64,000 nucleotides of DNA, from assembly GCF_014191875.1 (NCBI RefSeq), contig NZ_JACHXD010000002.1, positions 372,001 to 436,000 of the forward strand, given 5' to 3'. Origin of the DNA: Pseudoduganella violacea. GTDB lineage: Bacteria > Pseudomonadota > Gammaproteobacteria > Burkholderiales > Burkholderiaceae_D. Below are positions 11,293-19,022 of the stretch, one piece after another (the stretch's first letter is position 1; each line of letters begins with the position of its first letter). Made by a program: the position numbers and the translations under genes. The notes beneath the pieces are model-generated. The model saw only the letters and a list, made by a program, of their open reading frames with translations. It was not told where the DNA came from and did not search any database.

Positions 11293-13461
11293 ATGGCGTA
11301 CCCGCATCAGATCAAACTCACTCCCCTGGCAACCGCTTGCGCGCTGTTGCTGGCCGCTGGCGGCGGCATTGCCCATGCACGCGGCGCGGATAACGCCGCG
11401 CCAAACGGCGAAGCCGCCGAAGCCACCATGGCCGTAATCAAGGTCGAGGGACGCCGCGAGGAAGGCGATGTGGGCTTCAACGCGAAACGCGCCGGCGCCG
11501 CCACCAAGACCGATACGCCGCTGATCGAAACGCCGCAGGCCATCAGCGTGGTGCTGCGCGAGCAGTTCGAGGTGCAGGGCGCGCAGACGCTGCGCCAGAC
11601 CGTTGGCTATAGCGCCGGCATGGTGTCGAGCTATTTCGACAGCCGGGGCGACAGCATCAGCGCGCGCGGCGGCTCCTCGACGCAGATGCTGAACGGCCTG
11701 CAAACCAACTTCGGCTTCTACAACAATGCCCGTCCCGATCCGTTCACGCTGGAGCGCGTGGAAGTGTTGCGCGGTCCTTCGTCCGTGCTGTATGGCCAGG
11801 GCGGCATTGGCGGCATCGTGAATATGGTGTCGAAAACCCCGCTGGCGCAGGATCGCCGCGAAGTGCAGGTGCAGATCGGCAGCCATAACCGCAAGCAGAT
11901 TTCTGCCGACGTCAATCAGGTGCTGGACCAGCAAGGACATTGGACGGCGCGCATCGTGGCCGTGGGCCGCGACAGCGATACCCAGGTCAAGCACGTTGCC
12001 GACGACCGCAAGGTGCTGGCCCCTTCTCTGACCTGGGCGCCGGATGCGAATACCTCGCTGACCGTGATGGGCCAGTATCAGAAGGATGAAAGCGGCTCCA
12101 TGATCGGCTTCTTCCCGCATCAAGGCACGCTGTTGCCATCCAAGTACGGCCAGATCCCGACCGACACCTTCATCAGCGAACCGGGTTGGGACGCCTACAA
12201 CACCAAGCAGAAAATGCTGGCCTATATGTTCAGCCACAAATTCAACGACAACATCACGCTGCGCCAGAACCTGCGCCGCAGCGAGAGCGAGGTCGATTAC
12301 CGCAGCATTTACACCAGCTTCGCCGCCGACAAGAAAACCGGCCGGCCGGCGCGTCCTGTCTTCAATGACGACCAGCGCACCGTGAACCGCGATCTGGTCC
12401 AGCAGCTCAACGAGCTGGACTCGACGCTGATCGATACCCAGCTGGAATCGCATTTCAAGACCGGCCCTGTCGAACACACCCTGCTGGTGGGCTTCGATGT
12501 GCAGCGCGCGGAAACGCGCCAGGCTGCGGCACGCGCCCTGGCTCCGGCCATCGACGTGTATGCGCCGGTGTACGGCAACTTCACCCGTCCCGGTCCGATG
12601 CTGCATCAGCCGACCACCAATCTGCATCAGAAAGGCCTGTACCTGCAGGACCAGATGAAGATCGCGCAGAAGTGGGTGGCGCAGCTGGGCTGGCGCCACG
12701 ACTCGGTGCAGAACGATATCGAGGGCCGCCCCACCGCGCGTACCGACGACAAGGCCAATACGCGCCGTGCCGGCCTGCTCTACATCGCAGACAGCGGCTG
12801 GTCGCCATATATCAGCTACGCGGAATCCTTCCAGCCGCTGGGCGGCGTGGACCTGAACAACAAGCCCTTCGTGCCGCAGCGCGGCAAGCAATGGGAAGCG
12901 GGCCTGAAATGGCAGCCGGCCGGCCGCAATATGACGACCACGCTGGCCGTCTACGATCTGCGCGACCAGAACCGCAAGACCACCGATCCGGCCAATCCGA
13001 ACAACAGCATCCAGGTGGGCGAAGTGAAGGTGCGCGGCCTGGAGCTGGAAAGCACGGGCGCCATCAACCATAGCTGGGACTGGATCGCATCGTATGCCTA
13101 TACCGATGCCACCGTTTCGCGCAGCAATGGCCCGGATCTGGGCAAGCGCGTAAGCGGCACGCCAAAGCACAGCGCCTCCGCCTGGGTGACGCACAAGTTC
13201 GCGCTGGCCGGACGCTCCGGCTTCAGCACCGGCGGCGGCGTGCGCTATGTGGGCACGTCGTGGGACGGCATGGATACGCTGGCAACGCCGTCGGCCACCC
13301 TACTCGACGCCATGCTGTCGTATGAATCCGGCCCATGGCGCCTGGCGCTGAACGTAACGAATTTGACGGACAAGGTGCAGATCACCACCTGTCTGAACCG
13401 CGGCGACTGCTTCTACGGACAGCGCCGCACCGCCGCCCTTACCGCCCGCTACATCTGGTAA
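11293..13461 (+). CDS. TonB-dependent siderophore receptor
   Basis: Outer-membrane active transporter for a ferric siderophore, 722 residues. It has a signal peptide (to about residue 30, AHA-RG), a plug domain with DTPLIETPQAISVVLREQFE and RPDPFTLERVEVLRGPSSVLYGQGGIGGIVNMVSK, and a 22-strand barrel ending in an aromatic residue (TARYIW). This plug signature is that of the FhuA/FpvA-type TonB-siderophore family. A Fur box lies 60 bp upstream. A terminator-like hairpin separates it from the DUF3649-PepSY-DUF3325 genes. The siderophore cannot be assigned; no biosynthesis genes are nearby, so a xenosiderophore is possible. Confidence 0.94.
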   Translation: MAYPHQIKLTPLATACALLLAAGGGIAHARGADNAAPNGEAAEATMAVIKVEGRREEGDVGFNAKRAGAATKTDTPLIETPQAISVVLREQFEVQGAQTLRQTVGYSAGMVSSYFDSRGDSISARGGSSTQMLNGLQTNFGFYNNARPDPFTLERVEVLRGPSSVLYGQGGIGGIVNMVSKTPLAQDRREVQVQIGSHNRKQISADVNQVLDQQGHWTARIVAVGRDSDTQVKHVADDRKVLAPSLTWAPDANTSLTVMGQYQKDESGSMIGFFPHQGTLLPSKYGQIPTDTFISEPGWDAYNTKQKMLAYMFSHKFNDNITLRQNLRRSESEVDYRSIYTSFAADKKTGRPARPVFNDDQRTVNRDLVQQLNELDSTLIDTQLESHFKTGPVEHTLLVGFDVQRAETRQAAARALAPAIDVYAPVYGNFTRPGPMLHQPTTNLHQKGLYLQDQMKIAQKWVAQLGWRHDSVQNDIEGRPTARTDDKANTRRAGLLYIADSGWSPYISYAESFQPLGGVDLNNKPFVPQRGKQWEAGLKWQPAGRNMTTTLAVYDLRDQNRKTTDPANPNNSIQVGEVKVRGLELESTGAINHSWDWIASYAYTDATVSRSNGPDLGKRVSGTPKHSASAWVTHKFALAGRSGFSTGGGVRYVGTSWDGMDTLATPSATLLDAMLSYESGPWRLALNVTNLTDKVQITTCLNRGDCFYGQRRTAALTARYIW

Positions 13462-13484
13462 GGCATGTAAAGACCACCCTTTCG

Positions 13485-13525
13485 GGACAGGGAGTACTCC
13501 CCAATCAGCTCTCTGTCCTTTTTTT
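13485..13525 (+). terminator. Rho-independent terminator or attenuator after the siderophore receptor
   Basis: GGACAGGGAG and CTCTCTGTCC pair as a 10-bp stem with one G-U, followed at once by seven T. It lies 24 bp after the receptor stop and 22 bp before the next start, so it should limit read-through to the inner-membrane genes. Confidence 0.75.
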
Positions 13526-13547
13526 ATTCCAAGCCAAGGAGTTCCCC

Positions 13548-13859
13548 ATGCGTCTGCCGACACTTTCGGAAAACGCCAGCTACCGCGCCGGCATCGCCTC
13601 GCGCACGCTGGCGGCGGTGCTGGGGGGCTACCTGGCCACCTCCGCCGCCGCATCGCTGCTGGCGCTCGCGCTGCCCGCCATGGGCGCCTCGCGCGCCGAC
13701 GCCGTCATCAATTCCACCCTGCTGTCCTTTGCCCTGCTGACCTGCGCCGTGCTGTGGGCCTTTGCCGCCCGCAGCGCGGCGCGCGCCTGGCTCGGACTGC
13801 TGCTGCCGTCTGCCGTCATGGGCGGCATCGCCTACGCACTGTATCGGAGCCTGCCATGA
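13548..13859 (+). CDS. DUF3649 small membrane protein
   Basis: A 103-residue protein with three hydrophobic segments (about 21-45, 60-78 and 83-100). Its sequence and position, just before a PepSY membrane protein and a DUF3325 protein and after a siderophore receptor, match the DUF3649 family, a recurrent partner in iron-uptake clusters of beta- and gammaproteobacteria. Its biochemical role is unknown. The start follows AAGGAG at 13537-13542; the stop overlaps the next start as ATGA, indicating translational coupling. Confidence 0.85.
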   Translation: MRLPTLSENASYRAGIASRTLAAVLGGYLATSAAASLLALALPAMGASRADAVINSTLLSFALLTCAVLWAFAARSAARAWLGLLLPSAVMGGIAYALYRSLP

Positions 13860-15481
13860 AAGAAGGATTCCGCCAGTCGATGGCATGGCTGCATACCTGG
13901 ACCGGTCTGCTGGTCTGCTGGGTGCTGTTTCTTGTTTTCAGCGCCGGCACGGCGACCTACTTCCGCGACGAAATCACGCTGTGGATGAAGCCCGAGCTGC
14001 ACGCATCGGCCATGACGCCAGTACCGGTGGCACAGGCCACCGAAACGGCCATCCAGGCCTTGCAGCAAAGGGCACCGGACGCATCGCGCTGGTTCATCAC
14101 GCTGCCGACCGAACGCGCGCCGGCCACCCGCATCGGCTGGTCGCCCAAGGAGATGGAAGGCGGCGGCGAAAAGAAAGGCCGGCGCCGCTTCAAGAATGTG
14201 CTGATCGACCCGGCCACCGGCGCGGAAGCGGCCGAAGCGCGCGAAACGCGCGGCGGCGAATTCCTCTACCGCCTGCACTTCGACCTGCACTATATGTCGC
14301 CGCTGACGGCGCGCTGGATCGTTGGCGTATGCGCCATGTTCATGCTGGTGGCGATCATCAGCGGCGTCATCACGCACCGCCGCATCTTCCAGGACTTCTT
14401 CACTTTCCGTCCCGGCAAAGGTCAGCGCTCCTGGCTCGATGCGCACAACGCCACCGCCGTGCTGGCCCTGCCCTATCACCTGATGATTACCTATACCGGG
14501 CTGGTGACGCTGATGTTCATGTTCATGCCCGCCGCCTCCACGGTTGCATACAAGGGCGACCACGACACCTTCAGCGCCGAAGTCTTCCCCAGCGCCGGCA
14601 AGCCGCGCAAGGCTTCCGGCGAAGCCGCGCCGCTGGCGCCCCTGCGCCCGATGCTGGAGCAGGCCGAGAAGCATTGGCAAGGCCAGCATGCCGGTTCGAT
14701 CTCCATCACCGCGCCGAACGACGCCAACGCCACCGTGTCGATCACCCGCGCGGCCGGCAAGAACCTGTCGCACAAACAGCCGGCCATGCAGTTCGACGGC
14801 AAGACCGGCGCCCTGCTCTCGACTTCCGGCGATGAGCTGATTGACGGCGGCAGCACGCATGGCGTGATGTATGGCCTGCACTTGGCGCGCTTTGCCGGGC
14901 CGCTGCTGCGCGCCCTGTTCTTCATCTCCGGCCTGGCCGGGTGCGCGATGGTGGCGACGGGCGCGCTGCTGTGGGCAGTCAAGAGCCGCCAGCGCCAGGC
15001 CAAGACGCTGAAAGCGGGAGGCCGCATCGGCTTCGGCACGCGTCTGGTGGAAGCGCTGAATATCGGCGCCATCGCCGGCCTGCCGATCGCTTACGCCGCC
15101 TACTTCTGGGCCAACCGTCTGCTGCCGGTGGGGATGGAGGAACGCGCCGAGAGCGAGATCACCGTCTTCTTCGCCGTGTGGGGCATTGCGGCCTTGCTGG
15201 CGCAGGTGATGCCGAACCGCGCCATGTGGCGCATCCAGCTCGGCGCCGGCGCCTTTGCCTTCATGGCGCTGCCGCTGGTGAACCTCTTCACCAGCCAGGC
15301 CCACCTTGGCGTCACGCTGCCGCAAGGCGCCTGGGCGCTGGCCGGCTTCGACTTAACCGTACTGCTGCTTGGCGCGGGACTTGGCTACGCCGCATGGCGT
15401 CTGGGACGCGGCCAGGCAAAAGCCGCCCGCCCGGCCGCCGCTGCCGCCGCGAATACCAAAGCGATGCAGGAGGCGGCATGA
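13856..15481 (+). CDS. PepSY-associated inner-membrane protein (putative siderophore-iron reductase)
   Basis: 541 residues with the PepSY_TM pattern: first helix around MAWLHTWTGLLVCWVLFLVF (residues 9-28), a periplasmic PepSY part, then further helices including IVGVCAMFMLVAIISGVITHRR and a C-terminal group of four. Histidines in these helices (HTWTG, LHFDLHYM, HRR, LDAHNATA, YHL, HGVMYGLHLARF) are those seen in members proposed to bind haem and reduce ferric siderophores. Overlaps both neighbours by 4 bp. The reductase role follows from family context, not from direct evidence here. Confidence 0.88.
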   Translation: MKEGFRQSMAWLHTWTGLLVCWVLFLVFSAGTATYFRDEITLWMKPELHASAMTPVPVAQATETAIQALQQRAPDASRWFITLPTERAPATRIGWSPKEMEGGGEKKGRRRFKNVLIDPATGAEAAEARETRGGEFLYRLHFDLHYMSPLTARWIVGVCAMFMLVAIISGVITHRRIFQDFFTFRPGKGQRSWLDAHNATAVLALPYHLMITYTGLVTLMFMFMPAASTVAYKGDHDTFSAEVFPSAGKPRKASGEAAPLAPLRPMLEQAEKHWQGQHAGSISITAPNDANATVSITRAAGKNLSHKQPAMQFDGKTGALLSTSGDELIDGGSTHGVMYGLHLARFAGPLLRALFFISGLAGCAMVATGALLWAVKSRQRQAKTLKAGGRIGFGTRLVEALNIGAIAGLPIAYAAYFWANRLLPVGMEERAESEITVFFAVWGIAALLAQVMPNRAMWRIQLGAGAFAFMALPLVNLFTSQAHLGVTLPQGAWALAGFDLTVLLLGAGLGYAAWRLGRGQAKAARPAAAAAANTKAMQEAA

Positions 15482-15825
15482 ACGGCATCCTGAATATGGC
15501 GGCCATGTTCGCCTTCTGCTTCGCCGGCCTGGCCGCCCTCTCGCTGGTGATGGAACGGCATTACGCCGACATCCACGGCCGCGGCGCCACACCGCCCGCC
15601 GCCGTCTGCCGCAGCCTCCGCATGGGCGGTGGACTGGCGCTGCTGCTCGCCTTCTCCGCAGCCCTGCGCGGCGAGAGCATCGGCCACGGCATCGTGCTCT
15701 GGCTGGGCGGACTGACGGCTGCCGCCATCGCCCTCGTCCTCCTGCTCTCCTACGCTCCCCGCTTGACCGGCCGCAGCACCCTCCTCTCCGCCGCGTTCGC
15801 CATGCTCACCTTCCTCGCCGCCTAA
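15478..15825 (+). CDS. DUF3325 small membrane protein
   Basis: 115 residues, four hydrophobic segments, no charged catalytic motif. It matches the DUF3325 family, which travels with DUF3649 and PepSY_TM genes next to siderophore receptors. Its start overlaps the PepSY gene stop (ATGA), so the three small genes are translated as a unit. Function unknown; membrane component of iron uptake is inferred from context. Confidence 0.82.
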   Translation: MNGILNMAAMFAFCFAGLAALSLVMERHYADIHGRGATPPAAVCRSLRMGGGLALLLAFSAALRGESIGHGIVLWLGGLTAAAIALVLLLSYAPRLTGRSTLLSAAFAMLTFLAA

Positions 15826-15831
15826 GCTCAG

Positions 15832-15888
15832 CAGCCGAGCCCGTGTCCACCCTGGTGCCTGGCACCAGGGTGGACACGGGCTCGGCTG
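15832..15888. repeat. 57-bp perfect palindrome related to the intergenic repeat family
   Basis: Two 28-nt arms flank a single central T at 15860 with no mismatch. The middle (TGTCCACCCTGGTGCC and its complement) resembles the paired palindromes at 20.9, 26.1 and 47.1 kb, but the outer arms (CAGCCGAGCCCG) are private. It begins 6 bp after the DUF3325 stop. Confidence 0.9.
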
Positions 15889-15895
15889 TGGGTGA

Positions 15896-15925
15896 AAAAA
15901 AAACCTCGCCGGGGCGAGGTTTTGA
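15896..15925. terminator. bidirectional terminator between convergent transcripts
   Basis: AAAACCTCGC / GCGAGGTTTT forms a 10-bp stem with loop CGGG. A long A-run on the left gives a T-tail for the minus-strand TonB receptor, and TTTT on the right serves the plus-strand iron cassette. Confidence 0.8.
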
Positions 15926-15943
15926 AGCGTTGCGGGAGAGTTT

Positions 15944-18673
15944 TTAGAATTTGTAGTTGGCGCCCAGCAGGATGGTGCGACCGTATTTCTGGTACTCAAG
16001 CGGCTGGTTGCGGCTGCCGGCGTAGGTTTCGTAGGCGGCGTTGCGCAGGTTGTTCACCTGCAGCAGCAGGCCCAGGCCTTTGAGGCTGCCGGTGTTGAAG
16101 GTGTAGCCGACCTGGAAGTCGATGATGTTTTCGCCGACCACGTAACGCAGGGTGCGGTTGTTGGCGAAGTTGCCGATCTCACCGACGAAGTCGGAGCGCT
16201 TGCGCTGGCTGACGCGCGTCTCGAAACCATTCTTCTCGTAGTACACCGTCAGGTTCGAGGAGTGCTTGGACAGGCCTGGCAGCGGGATGTTCTTGCCGAT
16301 GCTGCTGTCCGGATCTTCGATCTTGATCGAGGAGTCGGCATAGCTCCAGCTGCCGCTCACGCCGAAGCCGTCCAGCATTGGGGTCAGCATGTTCAGCGGC
16401 AGGGAACCGGACAGCTCGACGCCTTTCAGCGAACCGCCCTGACCATTGCGCGGCGCCTTGTAGTCGCCGAAGTTGGTGATCGCCGGCGTGCCTGGCGTGA
16501 ACTTCGAGAAGTCGTAGTTCTGCGTCATCGTGTAGATGTAGGTCTTCAGCTTCTTGTGGTAGGCCGCTGCCGCCACATAGGCTTTCTTGCCGAAGTACTT
16601 CTCGTACGACAGGTCGAGCGCCGTTGCGCGCCATGGGTCGAGCTGGGCATTGCCGCCTTCGCCGCCCGGTTTGAAAGTGTTGGTGGCGACGTTGAAGTCG
16701 AGCGCGGAACGCAGCTGGTCGACGCGCGGGCGGGCCAGCTGTTTCGCGGCGGCGAAGCGCACGGTCTGGTCGTGGGCCAGGCCGAAGGACAGGTTCAGGC
16801 TAGGCAGATAATCGGTGTAGGTCTTGCCGTCGTGGACAGGCTTGACCTGCTGGCCGGCCGGCGCAGTACCGTCCCAGAACTTGGCGTCCGATTCCTGCTT
16901 GGTATGCTGGGCTTGGATGCCGACGTTGCCGCGCACGCTGATGTCGCCGATTTCGGCTTCGATATTGGCTTTGGCGTAGGCGGTGGTGATCTTCTCGCTC
17001 ACGTCCCAGCCCTTGGAAATCAGATAGCTCTGGGTATCGTTCGGGGCGAAGATCATGTATTTGGAGACCACGCCCGGCACATTCCACGCCGGGATCACGC
17101 CGGTGCCGGAGAAGCCCAGGTCCACGGAGTTGTACAGGAATTCGGATGGGATGATGAAAGGCTTATCCTTCAGCAGCATGGCGCCTTCCGGTTGGCGCTT
17201 GGCCTTGCTGCGGTCGGCGTAGTTCACGCCCACGTCCACGCCGGAGAAGACTTTTTCCAGCGCGTCGAACATCGGCAGGCTGGCGACCAGCTTGAAGCCT
17301 TTCAGCTCGTCTTCCACGCGCGGCACCTTACCGTAGCCGGAACCGTAGATGGTCGGGCCGACATACAGCTTGCTGGCGTCGCTGTAGTTGCGGGTGCCGG
17401 ACAGGGTCGGGAAACCGCCCTGGCGCAGGGTCAAGTTGACGGTGTCGAGGAAGGGATCGAGGGCGGCGTTGGTCAGCTGGGTATTGGCTTCCAGGTTCAG
17501 TTCATCGCGCGTAGCCTTGGACCAGTTCACGTCGGCGAACAACGACCATTTTTCGAACTTGATGTTGTTGCTCCAGCCGACCGCCTTGATATCGTCCTTG
17601 CGCTTGTTGTACATGCCGCGCACCAGCGGATACACGCCGCTGGCGCTGCCGCCGGCGAAGGTGCCGTTATCCAGCACCACGTTCTGGAAGTTCAGGCCTG
17701 GCTTGTTATTGCCATTGAAGCCGCCGACATGCACTTCGAACTGGTTGGCGGTTTCCTCGCGCTTGAAGCGCGAGGCGTAGACGTCGAGCATGCTGGTCCA
17801 CTGCTTGTTCGGACGGTACTGCAGCACGCCCATGATGCCGTCGCGCTCATTCTTGCCGCTGCGGCCCAGGGACTTGATGCCGTCGGTGATGTAGGTGCCG
17901 CTCGGGATACCGGAACGGTCTTCCTTCTTCCATGGCTCATACAGGCCGGTTTCCTGCTGCAGGATGGGCGATTCGAAGTGGGCATAGCCGATCGCCACGC
18001 CGATGGTGCGGTTGGCGAATTGGTCGATGTAGCTGGCGCTGAAGCGGTTGCCGCGCGCGGAGGCGTTGGCGATGCGGCCCAGCGAATTCTTTTCGCCGCG
18101 CACATTCATGGCCACGGTGCGGCCGCCGAAGGAGAGCGGACGCACGGTCTGCATATCCAGCGTGCCGGACAGGCCTTGGCCTACCAGGCCGGCGTCCGGC
18201 GTTTTGTAGACGGTCACGCCGCTCAGCAGCTCGGAGGGGTACTGGTCGAATTCCACGCTGCGGTTGTCGCCGGTGCTGACCTGTTCGCGGCCATTCAGCA
18301 GCGTGGTCGCGAAGTCGGGCGACAGGCCGCGCACGCTGATCACCTGGGCGCGGCCGGCGACGCGCTGGGCGGCCAGGCCGGGCAGGCGGGCGATGGATTC
18401 GGCGATGGAGGCATCGGGCAGCTTGCCGATGTCCTCAGCGGAAATGGCTTCGACGATCGAGGTGGAATCTTTTTTCACGGAGATCGCGTCTTCGATGCCG
18501 CGGCGGATGCCCGACACCTTGACCGACGTGATCGGCTCCTGGACCGCCGCCTGGCCGCTGCTCTGGGCAAATGCCGGCACCGTCGCCATGGCCGTCACGA
18601 ACAGCGCGCAGCCGGCCGCGACCGGACTCAGTGGGAAGGCGCGCTGGCGGCGCTCAGTTGCGAATTTATCCAT
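15944..18673 (-). CDS. TonB-dependent receptor, oligosaccharide type (TonB-Xanth-Caul)
   Basis: Large outer-membrane receptor of 909 residues from the ATG at 18673; a frame reading back to 18715 has no better signal. A signal peptide ends at VPAFA-QS. The plug contains SVKKDSTSIVEAISAEDIGK and SIAESIARLPGLAAQRVAGR, the signature of the TIGR01782 type known for carbohydrate uptake in xanthomonads and caulobacters, and the barrel ends in an aromatic residue (NYKF). It is divergent from a cyclomaltodextrinase-like GH13 gene, so maltodextrins or cyclodextrins are likely ligands. Expression probably depends on the intergenic palindrome at 18925-18939. Confidence 0.9.
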   Translation of the reverse strand: MDKFATERRQRAFPLSPVAAGCALFVTAMATVPAFAQSSGQAAVQEPITSVKVSGIRRGIEDAISVKKDSTSIVEAISAEDIGKLPDASIAESIARLPGLAAQRVAGRAQVISVRGLSPDFATTLLNGREQVSTGDNRSVEFDQYPSELLSGVTVYKTPDAGLVGQGLSGTLDMQTVRPLSFGGRTVAMNVRGEKNSLGRIANASARGNRFSASYIDQFANRTIGVAIGYAHFESPILQQETGLYEPWKKEDRSGIPSGTYITDGIKSLGRSGKNERDGIMGVLQYRPNKQWTSMLDVYASRFKREETANQFEVHVGGFNGNNKPGLNFQNVVLDNGTFAGGSASGVYPLVRGMYNKRKDDIKAVGWSNNIKFEKWSLFADVNWSKATRDELNLEANTQLTNAALDPFLDTVNLTLRQGGFPTLSGTRNYSDASKLYVGPTIYGSGYGKVPRVEDELKGFKLVASLPMFDALEKVFSGVDVGVNYADRSKAKRQPEGAMLLKDKPFIIPSEFLYNSVDLGFSGTGVIPAWNVPGVVSKYMIFAPNDTQSYLISKGWDVSEKITTAYAKANIEAEIGDISVRGNVGIQAQHTKQESDAKFWDGTAPAGQQVKPVHDGKTYTDYLPSLNLSFGLAHDQTVRFAAAKQLARPRVDQLRSALDFNVATNTFKPGGEGGNAQLDPWRATALDLSYEKYFGKKAYVAAAAYHKKLKTYIYTMTQNYDFSKFTPGTPAITNFGDYKAPRNGQGGSLKGVELSGSLPLNMLTPMLDGFGVSGSWSYADSSIKIEDPDSSIGKNIPLPGLSKHSSNLTVYYEKNGFETRVSQRKRSDFVGEIGNFANNRTLRYVVGENIIDFQVGYTFNTGSLKGLGLLLQVNNLRNAAYETYAGSRNQPLEYQKYGRTILLGANYKF

Positions 18674-18791
18674 TTTCAAAAAGTCCCCTCTCAACAGTAC
18701 GAAATTTTCCCGCAACTCAAGCCTAGGTCATTTGAATTCGACTACACGGGATCCAAGGAAGAAAACGTTCTTATAGACGTTACGCAAGAAT

Positions 18792-18819
18792 TTTGTACTA
18801 AAACTAGATACCATGTCAA
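18792..18819 (-). promoter_or_regulatory. putative promoter of the oligosaccharide TonB receptor
   Basis: Read on the minus strand: TTGACA at 18819-18814, 16-bp spacer, TACAAA at 18797-18792. The -35 is consensus and the -10 matches four of six. It lies about 120 bp before the receptor start in a low-GC gap. Confidence 0.45.
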
Positions 18820-18924
18820 TTGAAGCTCAGTAGAACGACGCAATATCAAGGATTTACTCATCAGCCCACTCTGAGCACTTGGCATGCGCGTTGTATTTGA
18901 GCTACATGAAATACGAGGCAAATA

Positions 18925-18939
18925 TGTAGTGATACTACA
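18925..18939. promoter_or_regulatory. perfect palindrome TGTAGT-GAT-ACTACA in divergent glucan promoter region
   Basis: A 15-bp inverted repeat with 6-bp arms, 84 bp before the GH13 start and about 250 bp before the TonB receptor start. It is a plausible regulator-binding site shared by the two divergent genes. No regulator gene is adjacent. The rest of this 349-bp intergenic stretch (18674-19022) is AT-rich; beyond this palindrome and the promoter at 18792-18819 I see nothing in it. Confidence 0.5.
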
Positions 18940-19022
18940 ATTAACCTATTAATACCACTTTAGCGTCACAAGCCCAGTACGGCGGCCTACAATCGGGCGG
19001 CCGCATCACCGATGGAGATCAC

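Noticed and set aside
16262..18823. Open frame of about 850 codons opposite the oligosaccharide TonB receptor
   Set aside because: Antisense shadow in high-GC DNA; the receptor frame has signal peptide, plug and barrel.
18780..18960. tRNA or small RNA gene in the AT-rich gap
   Set aside because: No cloverleaf or promoter-terminator pair could be recognised beyond the elements listed.
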